Shown: positions 39,347-49,762 of the stretch, piece after piece | Numbering within the stretch: position 1 is the first letter of the stretch | Layout of the letters: each line of letters begins with the position of its first letter | Assembly (NCBI RefSeq): GCF_003666685.1 | Contig: NZ_RCIZ01000009.1 | Coordinates: forward strand, 150,528 to 214,527 | From: Mesorhizobium sp. YM1C-6-2 | GTDB taxonomy: Bacteria > Pseudomonadota > Alphaproteobacteria > Rhizobiales > Rhizobiaceae | Direction: 5' to 3' | Length of the DNA: 64,000 nucleotides | Position numbers and translations under genes: made by a program | Notes under the pieces: generated by a model | The model's database searches: none | Told to the model about the DNA's origin: nothing | The model's input: the letters and a program-made list of their open reading frames with translations, nothing else

Positions 39347-40112
39347 TCTGGGCTCGCTGTTCTCGCTGGAGGGACGCACCGCCCTGGTGACCGGCGCTTC
39401 GTCGGGGATCGGCAAGGATGCCGCGCACACGCTGGCGCAGGCGGGAGCGAAGTTGGTTCTGGTCGCACGCCGTAAGGAGCGGCTGGAGGACGTTTGCGGG
39501 CAAATAGAGGCTCTTGGCGGGCGTGCCTCCGTGCATGCGTGCGATGTCTCCGACCCAACGGCAATCACGGCACTGGCCGCTGACCTCGCGGCTGCCGACA
39601 GTCTGCCGGACATCCTGATCAACAGTGCGGGCACGATCGACCGCAACCCGTTCGCGAAGGTGGCGCTCAACGACTGGAACCGCGTGATCGCGCTCAACCT
39701 GACCGCGCCGTTATTGCTGGCTCAGGCGTTCGGGCCCGCGATGCGGCAGCGCGGCTGGGGCCGGATTGTCAACGTGGCCTCGATCCTTGCCCTACATGGC
39801 AAGCCGAACGCGCACTCTTATGCCGCGACGAAGCATGCGGTCGCCGGCCTGACCCGCAGCATGGCCGCGGAGCTGGGTGGAGACGGGATTTGCGTGAATG
39901 CGTTGTGTCCAGGTTATATCAGGACGGAGATCAATGTAGTACTTCAGCAGGACCAGGCGTTCAATGACAAGCTTCACGCCCGCGTGCCGCTGAATCGATG
40001 GGGGCTCGTGGATGATCTGCGCGGGCCTCTCTTGATGTTGTCTTCCGACGCCTCGTCTTTCGTCAACGGTCACCTGATGGTCGTGGACGGCGGCCTGACC
40101 GTCACGCATTGA
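39339..40112 (+). CDS. Short-chain dehydrogenase/reductase (second copy)
   Basis: A 257-aa SDR of the classical type, different in sequence from its upstream neighbour. The cofactor loop is TGASSGIGKDAA, the NNAG position reads NSAG, and the catalytic Tyr/Lys are in YAATK. The start ATG (MADLGSLFSLEGRTALV) follows a CAGGAGG ribosome site and lies inside the end of the previous gene. Two different SDRs in a row suggest two successive or stereospecific oxidations. Confidence 0.9.
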   Translation: MADLGSLFSLEGRTALVTGASSGIGKDAAHTLAQAGAKLVLVARRKERLEDVCGQIEALGGRASVHACDVSDPTAITALAADLAAADSLPDILINSAGTIDRNPFAKVALNDWNRVIALNLTAPLLLAQAFGPAMRQRGWGRIVNVASILALHGKPNAHSYAATKHAVAGLTRSMAAELGGDGICVNALCPGYIRTEINVVLQQDQAFNDKLHARVPLNRWGLVDDLRGPLLMLSSDASSFVNGHLMVVDGGLTVTH

Positions 40113-40132
40113 ACACTTGAAGGAGTGGAAGT

Positions 40133-40891
40133 TTGGGTAGGCATGCAGGCGAGCTGGCGGCTTCGAACGCATTTTTCGGCGTCGACACGTCCCTGATGAA
40201 CAAGGTCAATCTTCAGGACAAAGTGTATCTGACCCTGCGCAACGCGCTGATCCGCGGCCATTTCGAACCCGGCGCGCAGCTGACTATCCGTGTTCTGGCG
40301 AAAGCTTTGGGCACATCTATCGTGCCGGTGCGTGACGCGCTACAGCGACTTGTCGCCGAACGGTCCCTGGAACTGCGTGGCAACCGGTCCGCCTGCGTGC
40401 CGGTGATAGACCGTGAGCACTTCGCCGAACTGACCCGCATCCGCATCATGCTGGAAGGCGAGGCGATGCGGTCCATCCCGCTGCCACCGCGGCCCGATCA
40501 GCTTGACGCGTTAGAACTGGCCAACCGCAAGTTCGAACTCGCCGTAAACCGGGGTGACGCGGAGGCGGTCACCGACGCCAACATGGAGTTCCACTTCATG
40601 TTGTATCGCCTTGCCGGCGGCGAGATGCTCTACGGCATGATCGAAACGCTGTGGGTGCGCGCTGGACCGATGATGCGCACGCCGTTCCGGGCAGAGACCT
40701 ACGATCCGATCGTCTTCCGCAACGGGATCGAACGGCATAGGGAGATACTCGACGCCTTGCAGAAGAACGACGGCGAACAGGCTAAGCAGGCGCTGCTCAG
40801 GGACATCTCCGACACCGCACTGTGGTATCAGGAGCATATCGTCAGCGACGAGGATGCCGACGTCCAGCACTCCGTGGCAAGAAGCGCCTAG
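40133..40891 (+). CDS. GntR-family regulator with FCD domain
   Basis: A 252-aa transcription factor of the FadR subfamily. The winged helix covers about residues 28-90 (VYLTLRNALIRGHFEPGAQLTIRVLAKALGTSIVPVRDALQRLVAERSL in pieces). The FCD effector domain follows with metal-ligand candidates Asp and His in DANMEFHFMLYRLAGG and RHREILDAL. The start is a TTG after AAGGAG; an ATG at 40196 (MNKVNLQDKV) would also leave the DNA-binding domain intact. It is the only local regulator and probably controls this catabolic island in response to a pathway intermediate. Confidence 0.9.
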   Translation: MGRHAGELAASNAFFGVDTSLMNKVNLQDKVYLTLRNALIRGHFEPGAQLTIRVLAKALGTSIVPVRDALQRLVAERSLELRGNRSACVPVIDREHFAELTRIRIMLEGEAMRSIPLPPRPDQLDALELANRKFELAVNRGDAEAVTDANMEFHFMLYRLAGGEMLYGMIETLWVRAGPMMRTPFRAETYDPIVFRNGIERHREILDALQKNDGEQAKQALLRDISDTALWYQEHIVSDEDADVQHSVARSA

Positions 40892-41047
40892 TCGTCGGGC
40901 TCACGCACGATCCGCCTGACGGCGACATTGGCAGACCGCTGCGTCGCGCGGATATATCGTTCTCAGTGTCGCGCGGCCTAAGCCAGCCGTGGACGCGGCT
41001 GGTGCCTGGAACGCCGAGTTCGATTGATTGACTGACTGGGAGGTCCG

Positions 41048-43018
<1,971 letters not shown>

Positions 43019-43043
43019 CCGAACTGAACGACGAAGACTCAAA

Positions 43044-43086
43044 GACACCGAATTTAGTGTCATTCGTTCCATGCGCAGAACGAATG
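43044..43086 (+). terminator. Candidate hairpins ending the catabolic island
   Basis: Two hairpins lie next to each other 25 bases after the acetoacetyl-CoA synthetase stop: GACAC/GTGTC (43044-43061) and a perfect eight-base stem CATTCGTT/AACGAATG with a ten-base loop (43061-43086). No T-run follows, so Rho-independent termination is uncertain. Confidence 0.4.
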
Positions 43087-43476
43087 GCCGCCGAACTGCA
43101 CCCACGCAAGTGCGCTCTCGGACGAAGCCTTCTCGTCGACGGTGTGATGGGTGTTTTCCTCAACCCTGTAGCTGATCGGTAATGAAGCGTAGGCGGGCAG
43201 TCACGCTTTCGGCTTCGTGGATTTCAGGTGCAGACGCGGACGCTCGGCTGAACCAGAAGCCTGGGCGGATCGTCCGCGCCCAGGCGCGTGAAAATCTTCG
43301 AGTTCATCCAACGAAAATTGCATCACCGCGCTCCTCCCTAAGAACTCCAGCTTACGCGAATAGTGAAGGTCTGCTACCCAATTGACCAAGATAACTCATG
43401 TATCGTCCTCCGGGGGGAAGGCTTGTGCTTATTCACGCAATGGACAATCATGTGCTCGGGAGAGCTACGGGGGGTA
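43087..43476. other. Region without a recognised gene
   Basis: Apart from a short minus-strand frame at 43201-43323 nothing protein-like was recognised here. This is where core-like, tightly packed coding sequence gives way to the accessory region with frequent broken genes. Confidence 0.5.
43201..43323 (-). CDS. Possible 40-aa peptide
   Basis: A short frame starts MQFSLDELEDFHAPGRGR and has an excellent ribosome site (GGGAGGA) eight to nine bases before its ATG, which is the only reason to list it. The product is basic at the C-terminus (STKPKA). No family is recognised and it may be a remnant. Confidence 0.3.
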   Translation of the reverse strand: MQFSLDELEDFHAPGRGRSAQASGSAERPRLHLKSTKPKA

Positions 43477-44055
43477 ATGCGATCGTTCTGGGTCGCATTG
43501 TTTCTTGCTGCCGCTATTCCACATGCGACAGCCGACACACTTTCTGACATTCGGCGAGCTTGCAGGGCGCAATGGCCGCAAGACTACCGAATGCAGGAAG
43601 ACTGCATCAACAAGCAGATTTAGGCGTTCCAGAGCGTCGCGACCATAAATCGCCAAGCGCGCGGCAACGACCAGCAGGGCATCCTTTCGCGGTGTCTGGC
43701 TCAATGGCAACAAGATTGGCGCATGGTCGAATATTGTTTCAAGAAGCAGAACGAGGCCTATCATCGCCTCTTTGGCTCTGAACCAACTGTTGGGGAATCT
43801 GTCATCGTACCTGGCGAGCGTTCCAAGTCGCAGCAGAAGGCCGCACGCAAACAGCGCACCGGCAATCCAGGTCCGGTATCGGGTCAAGCCAAGGTTGTAC
43901 ACGGCGATACGTTCGTCATCGGTCACGAGAGGGTCCGGCTCAGGGGTATCGATGCAGCGGAGCTAAGTCAGAATTGCGAAGACGCCAAGGACTTCAGATA
44001 CGTCGCGGTGCTGGCGGCATGCTGGCCCGCGGTCGCAACGAGGGGCAAGAGTTGA
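43477..44055 (+). pseudogene. Broken secreted staphylococcal-nuclease-like gene
   Basis: One reading frame starts with a signal peptide (RSFWVALFLAAAIPHATA), continues through Cys- and Gln-rich sequence (RACRAQWPQDYRMQEDCINKQ), meets an in-frame TAG at 43621-43623, and goes on with similar sequence (LAQWQQDWRMVEYCFKKQNEAYHRLFG). It then enters an SNase-like start, VVHGDTFVIGHERVRLRGIDAAELSQNC, which fits VxDGDTxxI...R.RGIDAPE. The rest of the nuclease fold is missing, so both a stop codon and a 3' loss have occurred. A selenium or readthrough explanation is not supported. Confidence 0.6.
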
Positions 44056-44396
44056 CGACACCGATCCTTACACCCACCGAGGAAGCTACACTCTGCAGCA
44101 TGGCGGTTTCAACAGCCTCGTTACCCGCATCCGTCTCGCCGATGCTGCTCTCCAGAGCGGTCCATCCAAACAGTTTGCCAAGAGTCACATCCTCGTCAAA
44201 CAGCGAGGACGCAAAAGCGCACCTGGTGAGATGCGCGTCAAAGGCGCTGGAAATCGGCAGATGCCGAAGCAGCCGGATAGTGAAGAACTCTAAACGTCCG
44301 ATGACTACCCCTCCCAGGTAGAGGGGTAGTCTGACCCGTCAAGCTTGCGTGTGGAATGCGACAAAACGAATCGGTCGTTGCACCAGTGGCCGGCCA
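44056..44396. other. Non-coding or decayed stretch with a strong hairpin
   Basis: No intact gene was recognised. A plus-strand frame ending at about 44294 (FNSLVTRIRLADAALQSG, then KQFAKSHILVKQRGRKS) looks like a fragment of an unknown protein. It is followed within ten bases by the inverted repeat listed separately. Confidence 0.5.
44303..44331. repeat. Perfect 11-bp inverted repeat
   Basis: GACTACCCCTC (44303-44313) is repeated exactly in inverse orientation (44321-44331) with the spacer CCAGGTA. It could be a terminator without T-run, a REP-like element, or a recombination scar at the edge of the accessory island. Confidence 0.7.
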
Positions 44397-44780
44397 TCAA
44401 TTCATCCCGTTCTCGTACTTGATGACGATCCCGCGTTCGAGCATGTCGGCGGCGTCGCGGAACTGCTGGATGACGTAGGGCGTCGACCGGCTCTGTTCCG
44501 GAGGAGCCGGTCGCGCCCCCTGGTCGCTGGCGACGATGCATGCCGGCATCATCGCCTTGAGCCAATCCCGCGCTCTGTGAATATTGCCAACCACTTTTGT
44601 TTCCGGCCGGCGAAGTACCAGGCATGGAACGAGCGTGGCAACGGCGCCGAGCCGGTGACGCTCTCCCTCGAACTGAGATTCGATAGTTTGCTGATCGAGC
44701 GTGCACCCGCAGGTCCCGGGTGCGGTCGTCGACAACCCACCAATGAAATTCGGGACCGTTTTCGGGACCAGAGATTTCAA
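44397..44780 (-). CDS. Hypothetical protein, possibly a fragment
   Basis: A 127-aa minus-strand frame starts MKSLVPKTVPNFIGGL and ends VIQQFRDAADMLERGIVIKYENGMN. The C-terminal half reads like real protein, the N-terminal half less so, and no ribosome site is evident. No family is recognised. It lies between the inverted repeat and the five-gene operon in a region with many broken genes, so it may be an unknown small gene or a remnant. Confidence 0.3.
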   Translation of the reverse strand: MKSLVPKTVPNFIGGLSTTAPGTCGCTLDQQTIESQFEGERHRLGAVATLVPCLVLRRPETKVVGNIHRARDWLKAMMPACIVASDQGARPAPPEQSRSTPYVIQQFRDAADMLERGIVIKYENGMN

Positions 44781-44977
44781 ATGGACGCTAAGTGATTGAT
44801 TTTATTGGTACGACAAAGGGGAATCCGCCGTGAAAGGGGCAGGCGCATTGCTTTGAGCTGAGGACGCGGGCAGGGCTGGCGGAGGGGATGGGCCTGGTAT
44901 CCAACCTTCTCTAGTCTAAGCCTCTGTTTTATAACGCAATTGAAAATTCCTAGTACGCAGCGTCAGAGTACCTGCAC

Positions 44978-47011
44978 TCAGTTCCGCTTTTCCATGGGCA
45001 ATGATCCTCCGAGGTCGATGCCTTCGACCCGATCAAGCCAGCGATGCAAGAGCGCCCACGGGACTGCACGTCGCTTCTCCTCTGCCACAAGCGCGTCTGA
45101 CAGCTCCCCGATGAAACGGCTTGGGCCGACGAATTTCGAAGTGACGGAAAGGGGGAGATCGTTTGCCGTCTCGATACCCTTGGCCAAGTCCCGGATAAAC
45201 TCAATCGACAGATCGATGGCAAACATGTCCCCGGAAACTGCGGTTGGGCTCGGAGAGAAGTTGCGGTCAGGAGCTGACCTTCGAAAAACTGCAGCAAGCA
45301 GAGCATTCAGTGTCTGCCCGCCCCAAGTCAAAAGCGTTCCGCCGTTCAATTGCCAACGAGCCGGGTCGTACCCATTGAGACGTGCCAGCGCCCATATAAT
45401 ACTACGGCTCGTTGGCAGAGCAGGCCCAGTAGCCTTGATCTTCGCAAGCGGATGAGACCTTTTGGCGTTATCTCCGAGGTAAGCCGCCCCATCGCCCCCC
45501 GCCAGCAGCCGTCGCATTGCACCGGCGTGGAACAGGGCGCCACCTGTGGTAGCTGCGTCCGCGTCGCGGAATGCCGTGTCGCCGGTACGCATATCGACGA
45601 CAGAGCTGCTGACACCGCCGGCGATGACTGTATGGATCCGGCCCGCATCTCCCTCATCGATCAGCCGATCAGACGGCACGAGGGCTCCGCGCAAATCGAC
45701 AAGACAGCCCGTCGCCAGCATGTCATGCACGACCCGAGTGTGCTCGTCTGTTCCGGCTTCTGCAGCCAAATGGTTCTCCGTTAAGGAGCGGTCCTCACGA
45801 GTTGCGCGCCAGGCAAGGCTAAGCACTTGCTGAAACCGCACTGATGGGCGATCGTACTCATACACGTCGTCAAGGTCTCCACGGCGACCACAGTCCAGCA
45901 ACGCCTGCATGAGCTGTTCGTCGTCGTCTGAGCTCCGGAAACTGACCACTCTGCAAGTCCCAGTTCGACGGTTTCCGCGACCTATCCGCTGTAGAAAGCC
46001 ATTAACGCTTCGCGGCATCTCAGCGAGTACGACGGTATCAACGTCTCCGATGTCGATCCCGATTTCCAACGTCGATGTGGCCACACAGACGCCAAATCGA
46101 TCGCTTCGCATCTGCTCCTCTACTCGCTCCCGCTGACTGGCAGGCAAGGCCCCGAAATGGAGATGAACCGGCCACCGGGTGCCGGAGAGCTCCTCGTGAA
46201 GATGCGCCGCCATGGCATGCGCACCATTGCGGGAATTGGTGAAGACGAGCACTTTCTCAGCGCCCGCCCTGTCGAGCCACCGAGCGAGCTGCCGGGCCTT
46301 AGCCCGGTCTGCTTGTCCGGGCTCCTCAACGACGACATCGACGAGCTCCAGATCGATTTCGCGCGGCGAACCATGAGACAATACCTTCGCGTCTTCGCCG
46401 AGCCAGAGCGCTGCAACTGCCGGCATGTCGTCCAGCGTTGCGGTCATTCCAACGATCTGAAAGTTGTCCCGCGGAGACCGTGGCGGCTTGGCCGCACTCC
46501 GGATACGAGAGATCACGTGCCGCAGTTGCTGGCCACGCGCCTGGCCATGGAGCAGATGAATTTCGTCCACTACCACCGATCGCGCCGAATGCAGAAGTTC
46601 CGGGTGCCTAAGCTGCAAGGAGTCGAGCGCCTCCGGGGTCACCACGACGCAGAAGGCCCCTTCTGCGCGTGAGTACTCATGGCGGTCGCCAGTGTAGCGA
46701 GCGATCGTCCCGGGGTGCTTGATGCCCAAGTAGGTGACCAGACGCTCGTAGAGGTCATTTACGAGTGCCTTGGTCGGCGCCACGTAGATAGTGGACAAAG
46801 CCCCGCGTCGGAAACTTACATGCCGCTGATAGAGCGGCGCGACGGCCGCTTCCGTCTTGCCAGAAGCTGTCGGCGCGGCGAACAGCACGTTTTGACCACG
46901 AACGATCTCCGGCATCACGGACGCTTGGCCCGGATATGGCTGCCGTCCGGCGAAGAAGATCGGAAAGGCATCGGGCAACATACGCGCCAGGTTGGCTCGG
47001 CTGTTACTCAT
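44978..47011 (-). CDS. Lhr-like DEAD/DEAH-box SF2 helicase
   Basis: A 677-aa superfamily 2 helicase, last gene of the five-gene minus-strand operon. Motifs in order are Q-loop-like YPGQASVMPEIVRGQ, motif I AAPTASGKTEAA (about residues 44-55), motif II VVVDEIHLLHGQ, motif III GMTATL, motif IV VLVFTNSRNGAHAM, motif V TSTLEIGIDIGDVD and motif VI RIGRGNRRTG. The DEIH box plus HG and the compact motif VI resemble Lhr-type helicases and the SngC helicase of Shango. The roughly 280-aa C-terminal part has no recognised domain. Its start overlaps the upstream ATPase gene by eight bases. Confidence 0.9.
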   Translation of the reverse strand: MSNSRANLARMLPDAFPIFFAGRQPYPGQASVMPEIVRGQNVLFAAPTASGKTEAAVAPLYQRHVSFRRGALSTIYVAPTKALVNDLYERLVTYLGIKHPGTIARYTGDRHEYSRAEGAFCVVVTPEALDSLQLRHPELLHSARSVVVDEIHLLHGQARGQQLRHVISRIRSAAKPPRSPRDNFQIVGMTATLDDMPAVAALWLGEDAKVLSHGSPREIDLELVDVVVEEPGQADRAKARQLARWLDRAGAEKVLVFTNSRNGAHAMAAHLHEELSGTRWPVHLHFGALPASQRERVEEQMRSDRFGVCVATSTLEIGIDIGDVDTVVLAEMPRSVNGFLQRIGRGNRRTGTCRVVSFRSSDDDEQLMQALLDCGRRGDLDDVYEYDRPSVRFQQVLSLAWRATREDRSLTENHLAAEAGTDEHTRVVHDMLATGCLVDLRGALVPSDRLIDEGDAGRIHTVIAGGVSSSVVDMRTGDTAFRDADAATTGGALFHAGAMRRLLAGGDGAAYLGDNAKRSHPLAKIKATGPALPTSRSIIWALARLNGYDPARWQLNGGTLLTWGGQTLNALLAAVFRRSAPDRNFSPSPTAVSGDMFAIDLSIEFIRDLAKGIETANDLPLSVTSKFVGPSRFIGELSDALVAEEKRRAVPWALLHRWLDRVEGIDLGGSLPMEKRN

Positions 47012-48467
47012 CCCAGGGCATCACCTCCCCTGAAATTTGCTTGGCCGCATCGTCGACGATCGCGATTAATTCGTTGTGGCCCACCTTCGCCGACTGGCTC
47101 AGGAGAACTGCCGGGGGAAGACCCGCCATCTTTGTCCAGTTTCGAAGCAACTTTTCAGAATCCGGGATTTGCTCGAACCGTTCGCGCAGAACGCCAGCAA
47201 TCCGCGCGCGGAGTTCCGGGTCGGAAAGCAGGTCGACCTTCGGTCCGAGATGGCTCGAAGCCTCGGTCAAGAATTGTAGCGCCCACGCCTCGTAATCGGA
47301 GGCGGTTGGGGGCACGAGATGTACAACTTCGTCAGCAGAGTGAATGAGCACGCTCATTTCTCCAGCCTTTCTCTTGAGGTCCTGCGTGTCCTCGCCTTCG
47401 GTCAAACCCACAAAAAGGCCGAAGTGGGGACCTTCGCGCCAGAAGGATGGGATGCCCGTCATGTCGTAGTCACAATGAGGATCTTTGAGACCTTTGCGCG
47501 GTGGATGAGCACACCGTGCGAGAACGTCGAAAAAGTTATTGGCGCGCAAATATCGGTTTATCGAATACGTCCGAACGTGCTCAGCCTCATCGATGATCAG
47601 AGCGAGTCCTCGGTAGCCGAGGGCTTGCAGGACTTCGTGCAGAACGACCAAATGGAATGCATAAAGTGCACCCGTGTCCTTGGTCTGAGGCATCGTTGGA
47701 ATCTTGCCTCTGTATCCTTCTCGCCAGGTCACCTGCCGGATGGCACTGATGAGCTTTACCTGTCCCGCGAGCCAATTCACTGCTGAAACGTACTCTTGGT
47801 CATCCCGCCGATGAGCTAGATGCTGAAGGGCCTCAAGCCCATTACGAAACCACCCCGATGCTTTGAAATATTTCAGGTTACGGACTTCCAGCCACCGGTC
47901 CCGGATTTCCTTGATCAAATCAAAGAAATCCTCGTTCCGGCTTCCATCGCTGCGCATCGGGAACTGAAGACCGCTGATAAGTTCCTGGTAGACCGAGGAG
48001 GGCTTCGCAGGGTCGGCAGCTTTTGGATCCAGCTCAATGGAGGCAGTCACCCACCCTTCACGTAGGGCAATAGCCTTGACCAGCTTCAGGTGGTGCGACT
48101 TCCCGGATCCATAGTATCCCATGAAAATACGACAAGCACCGCTTTGCGGTGCCTTATCCAGGATGCCCCGCACTTCCTGCGATATTTCGTTTCCGCCGAT
48201 CGTCAGGTAGATAAGCTGATCCGGGTCCGACGGCACTACCCCGAGGTTCACCGCCTCGAAGGACCGACGGAATGCCAGGTCAGCACTTCCTCGAACCAAG
48301 GCAGCACCAAGAACAGGGCTGCTTCCGTTCGAGCGAGATCGAAGCTCTCCCACGTCCACATCGAAGCTTTCGCCGAAGAATTCGACAGTTGCCGTTGTGC
48401 CGAGCATCGCAAGGACTTGGCCTATGCCAAATTCCGCGTGCTCCACCTGATCACCCGGCTTGATCAC
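47004..48467 (-). CDS. BREX-type (DUF2791-like) ATPase with N-terminal Tudor-like domain
   Basis: A 487-aa P-loop ATPase. Residues 1-45 (GDQVEHAEFGIGQVLAMLGTTATVEF) resemble the small Tudor/SH3-like domain at the end of UvrD/PcrA helicases, which binds RNA polymerase or nucleic acid. The ATPase has Walker A in FMGYYGSGKSHHLKLVKAIA (about residues 114-133) and Walker B in LALIIDEAEHV (about residue 285). The layout fits the BREX system ATP-binding family (DUF2791; BrxD, SngB), known here from memory. The start overlaps the next ATPase gene upstream by four bases, so the two ATPases are translated together. Confidence 0.82.
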   Translation of the reverse strand: MIKPGDQVEHAEFGIGQVLAMLGTTATVEFFGESFDVDVGELRSRSNGSSPVLGAALVRGSADLAFRRSFEAVNLGVVPSDPDQLIYLTIGGNEISQEVRGILDKAPQSGACRIFMGYYGSGKSHHLKLVKAIALREGWVTASIELDPKAADPAKPSSVYQELISGLQFPMRSDGSRNEDFFDLIKEIRDRWLEVRNLKYFKASGWFRNGLEALQHLAHRRDDQEYVSAVNWLAGQVKLISAIRQVTWREGYRGKIPTMPQTKDTGALYAFHLVVLHEVLQALGYRGLALIIDEAEHVRTYSINRYLRANNFFDVLARCAHPPRKGLKDPHCDYDMTGIPSFWREGPHFGLFVGLTEGEDTQDLKRKAGEMSVLIHSADEVVHLVPPTASDYEAWALQFLTEASSHLGPKVDLLSDPELRARIAGVLRERFEQIPDSEKLLRNWTKMAGLPPAVLLSQSAKVGHNELIAIVDDAAKQISGEVMPWDE

Positions 48468-49750
48468 TCGTTTTCACCCTCGAGCGGCGGCTCGTTATCG
48501 TTTACGAAATCACTCGCCTGTTCACTGCTGATGGCGCGCTGCGCGTCGCGCTGGCTGCTTAGAAAGCGGCAGTATTGATAGACAAAGAAGCGGGGCTTCG
48601 GAGTTTCGAACAGCCGGTCCTTCTGCGCCTCAACGAGGGCCTTCATATTGGTCTTCTGAAGCGCCATCTGCCAATCAATGCTATAGGCTTTGCTGAAGAC
48701 ATCAAGGAGCCGCTCTCCGATACGAAAGATGACCTCTTCCGAGTTTGCCTCCTCGATGTTGATAAGAGGAACTAACGGGCTTCCGCGCGAGAACGCCACA
48801 GTTCCGATGCGATCCTGAAGCGCGCGATAGGTGCTTATGACCTCCGATCGAAAATCGGGAGTAGCAGCGTACACGAACATCACGCCACCAAACTCGCCCT
48901 CGGCGTTCTGGTTGATCATTGTTAGGAGGTTTTCGATTGCCTGTTTTTGCTTGGCGGATCCTCGCCTGAACGAGGATGTCCGCGTGCCCTCATCGAAAGC
49001 GATCAGGAACCCGCGGTAAGCCATGCGGGTGCGAAGAAAGGCCACAACGGTCTTGAGCCTACGGAAGGCGTTGTCATCCCGAACCGGTTCGAAAAGCCCC
49101 AACGATTTTAGCGTCGTGGAGCGGAGATTGTCCCCCCGTATCCACGCAATTAGTTCGCTGTCAGCAACGGACTCCTTTGCCCCGCAATTGATCTTGAGGA
49201 GTCGCTTGCTCAACGCAGTGAGCGCGCCGGCCATTTGAGTATCCGGGGCTCCCTTCCAGAGCCCTCCCAGCTGTTCCTCGATCTGGCGTTGAACAAGGTC
49301 CGGAACGTCTTCGCCGGGTTCAGCGCCGAGTTGACGTATGCGGGTGCTAATCCAGCTGTCGATAAGCACCTCAATGCCCTTCCTATCGGCCCCCTCCGCA
49401 TCAGCCGGTGGCTGAAAAGACTCCATGATCGCGCGGAAGATCGCAGCAGGAGAATTGAAGGGGCATTCAGCTCCGACAGTAACAAGCGCCGTGACTACAT
49501 CTTGCTCACTTGCACGCTGTGCCAAACTATTGATAAATTGGGTTTTTCCGCTTCCATAATCGCCCTCAAGGTATTTGAAGCATCCAATCCCATCAGCTAA
49601 TTCACCGCGGAAATAGTTCTGATCCAACGCATCAATTATGTGTTCGGTACCGACGTTAATGAAATGAGAGTAGCGCCCGGGAGCGATCGGCGAGTTGAGG
49701 AGTGTGCTGACAAGGCGGCGCGCATCAATTGCAGAGATAGCAATGTCCAA
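48464..49750 (-). CDS. BREX-type (DUF2791-like) ATPase
   Basis: A 428-aa P-loop ATPase, paralogous in layout to its downstream neighbour. It has Walker A in YLEGDYGSGKTQFINSLAQRA (about residues 58-78, motif GDYGSGKT) and Walker B in FLIAFDEGTRTSSFR (about residue 247). Typical DUF2791 features follow: ENLLTMINQNAEGEFGGVMFVYAATPDF, with the ATPDF element after the catalytic core. It is the second of two such ATPases in the operon and lacks the Tudor-like start of the other. Hetero-oligomerisation of the pair is plausible but not shown. Confidence 0.85.
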   Translation of the reverse strand: MDIAISAIDARRLVSTLLNSPIAPGRYSHFINVGTEHIIDALDQNYFRGELADGIGCFKYLEGDYGSGKTQFINSLAQRASEQDVVTALVTVGAECPFNSPAAIFRAIMESFQPPADAEGADRKGIEVLIDSWISTRIRQLGAEPGEDVPDLVQRQIEEQLGGLWKGAPDTQMAGALTALSKRLLKINCGAKESVADSELIAWIRGDNLRSTTLKSLGLFEPVRDDNAFRRLKTVVAFLRTRMAYRGFLIAFDEGTRTSSFRRGSAKQKQAIENLLTMINQNAEGEFGGVMFVYAATPDFRSEVISTYRALQDRIGTVAFSRGSPLVPLINIEEANSEEVIFRIGERLLDVFSKAYSIDWQMALQKTNMKALVEAQKDRLFETPKPRFFVYQYCRFLSSQRDAQRAISSEQASDFVNDNEPPLEGENE

Positions 49751-49762
49751 GGTGGTCTCCGA

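Noticed and set aside
43974..44321. A 115-codon plus-strand frame after the SNase-like pseudogene
   Set aside because: Ser/Thr/Ala/Arg-rich sequence without family match; part of the hairpin at 44303-44331 lies inside it, so it is probably a chance frame.
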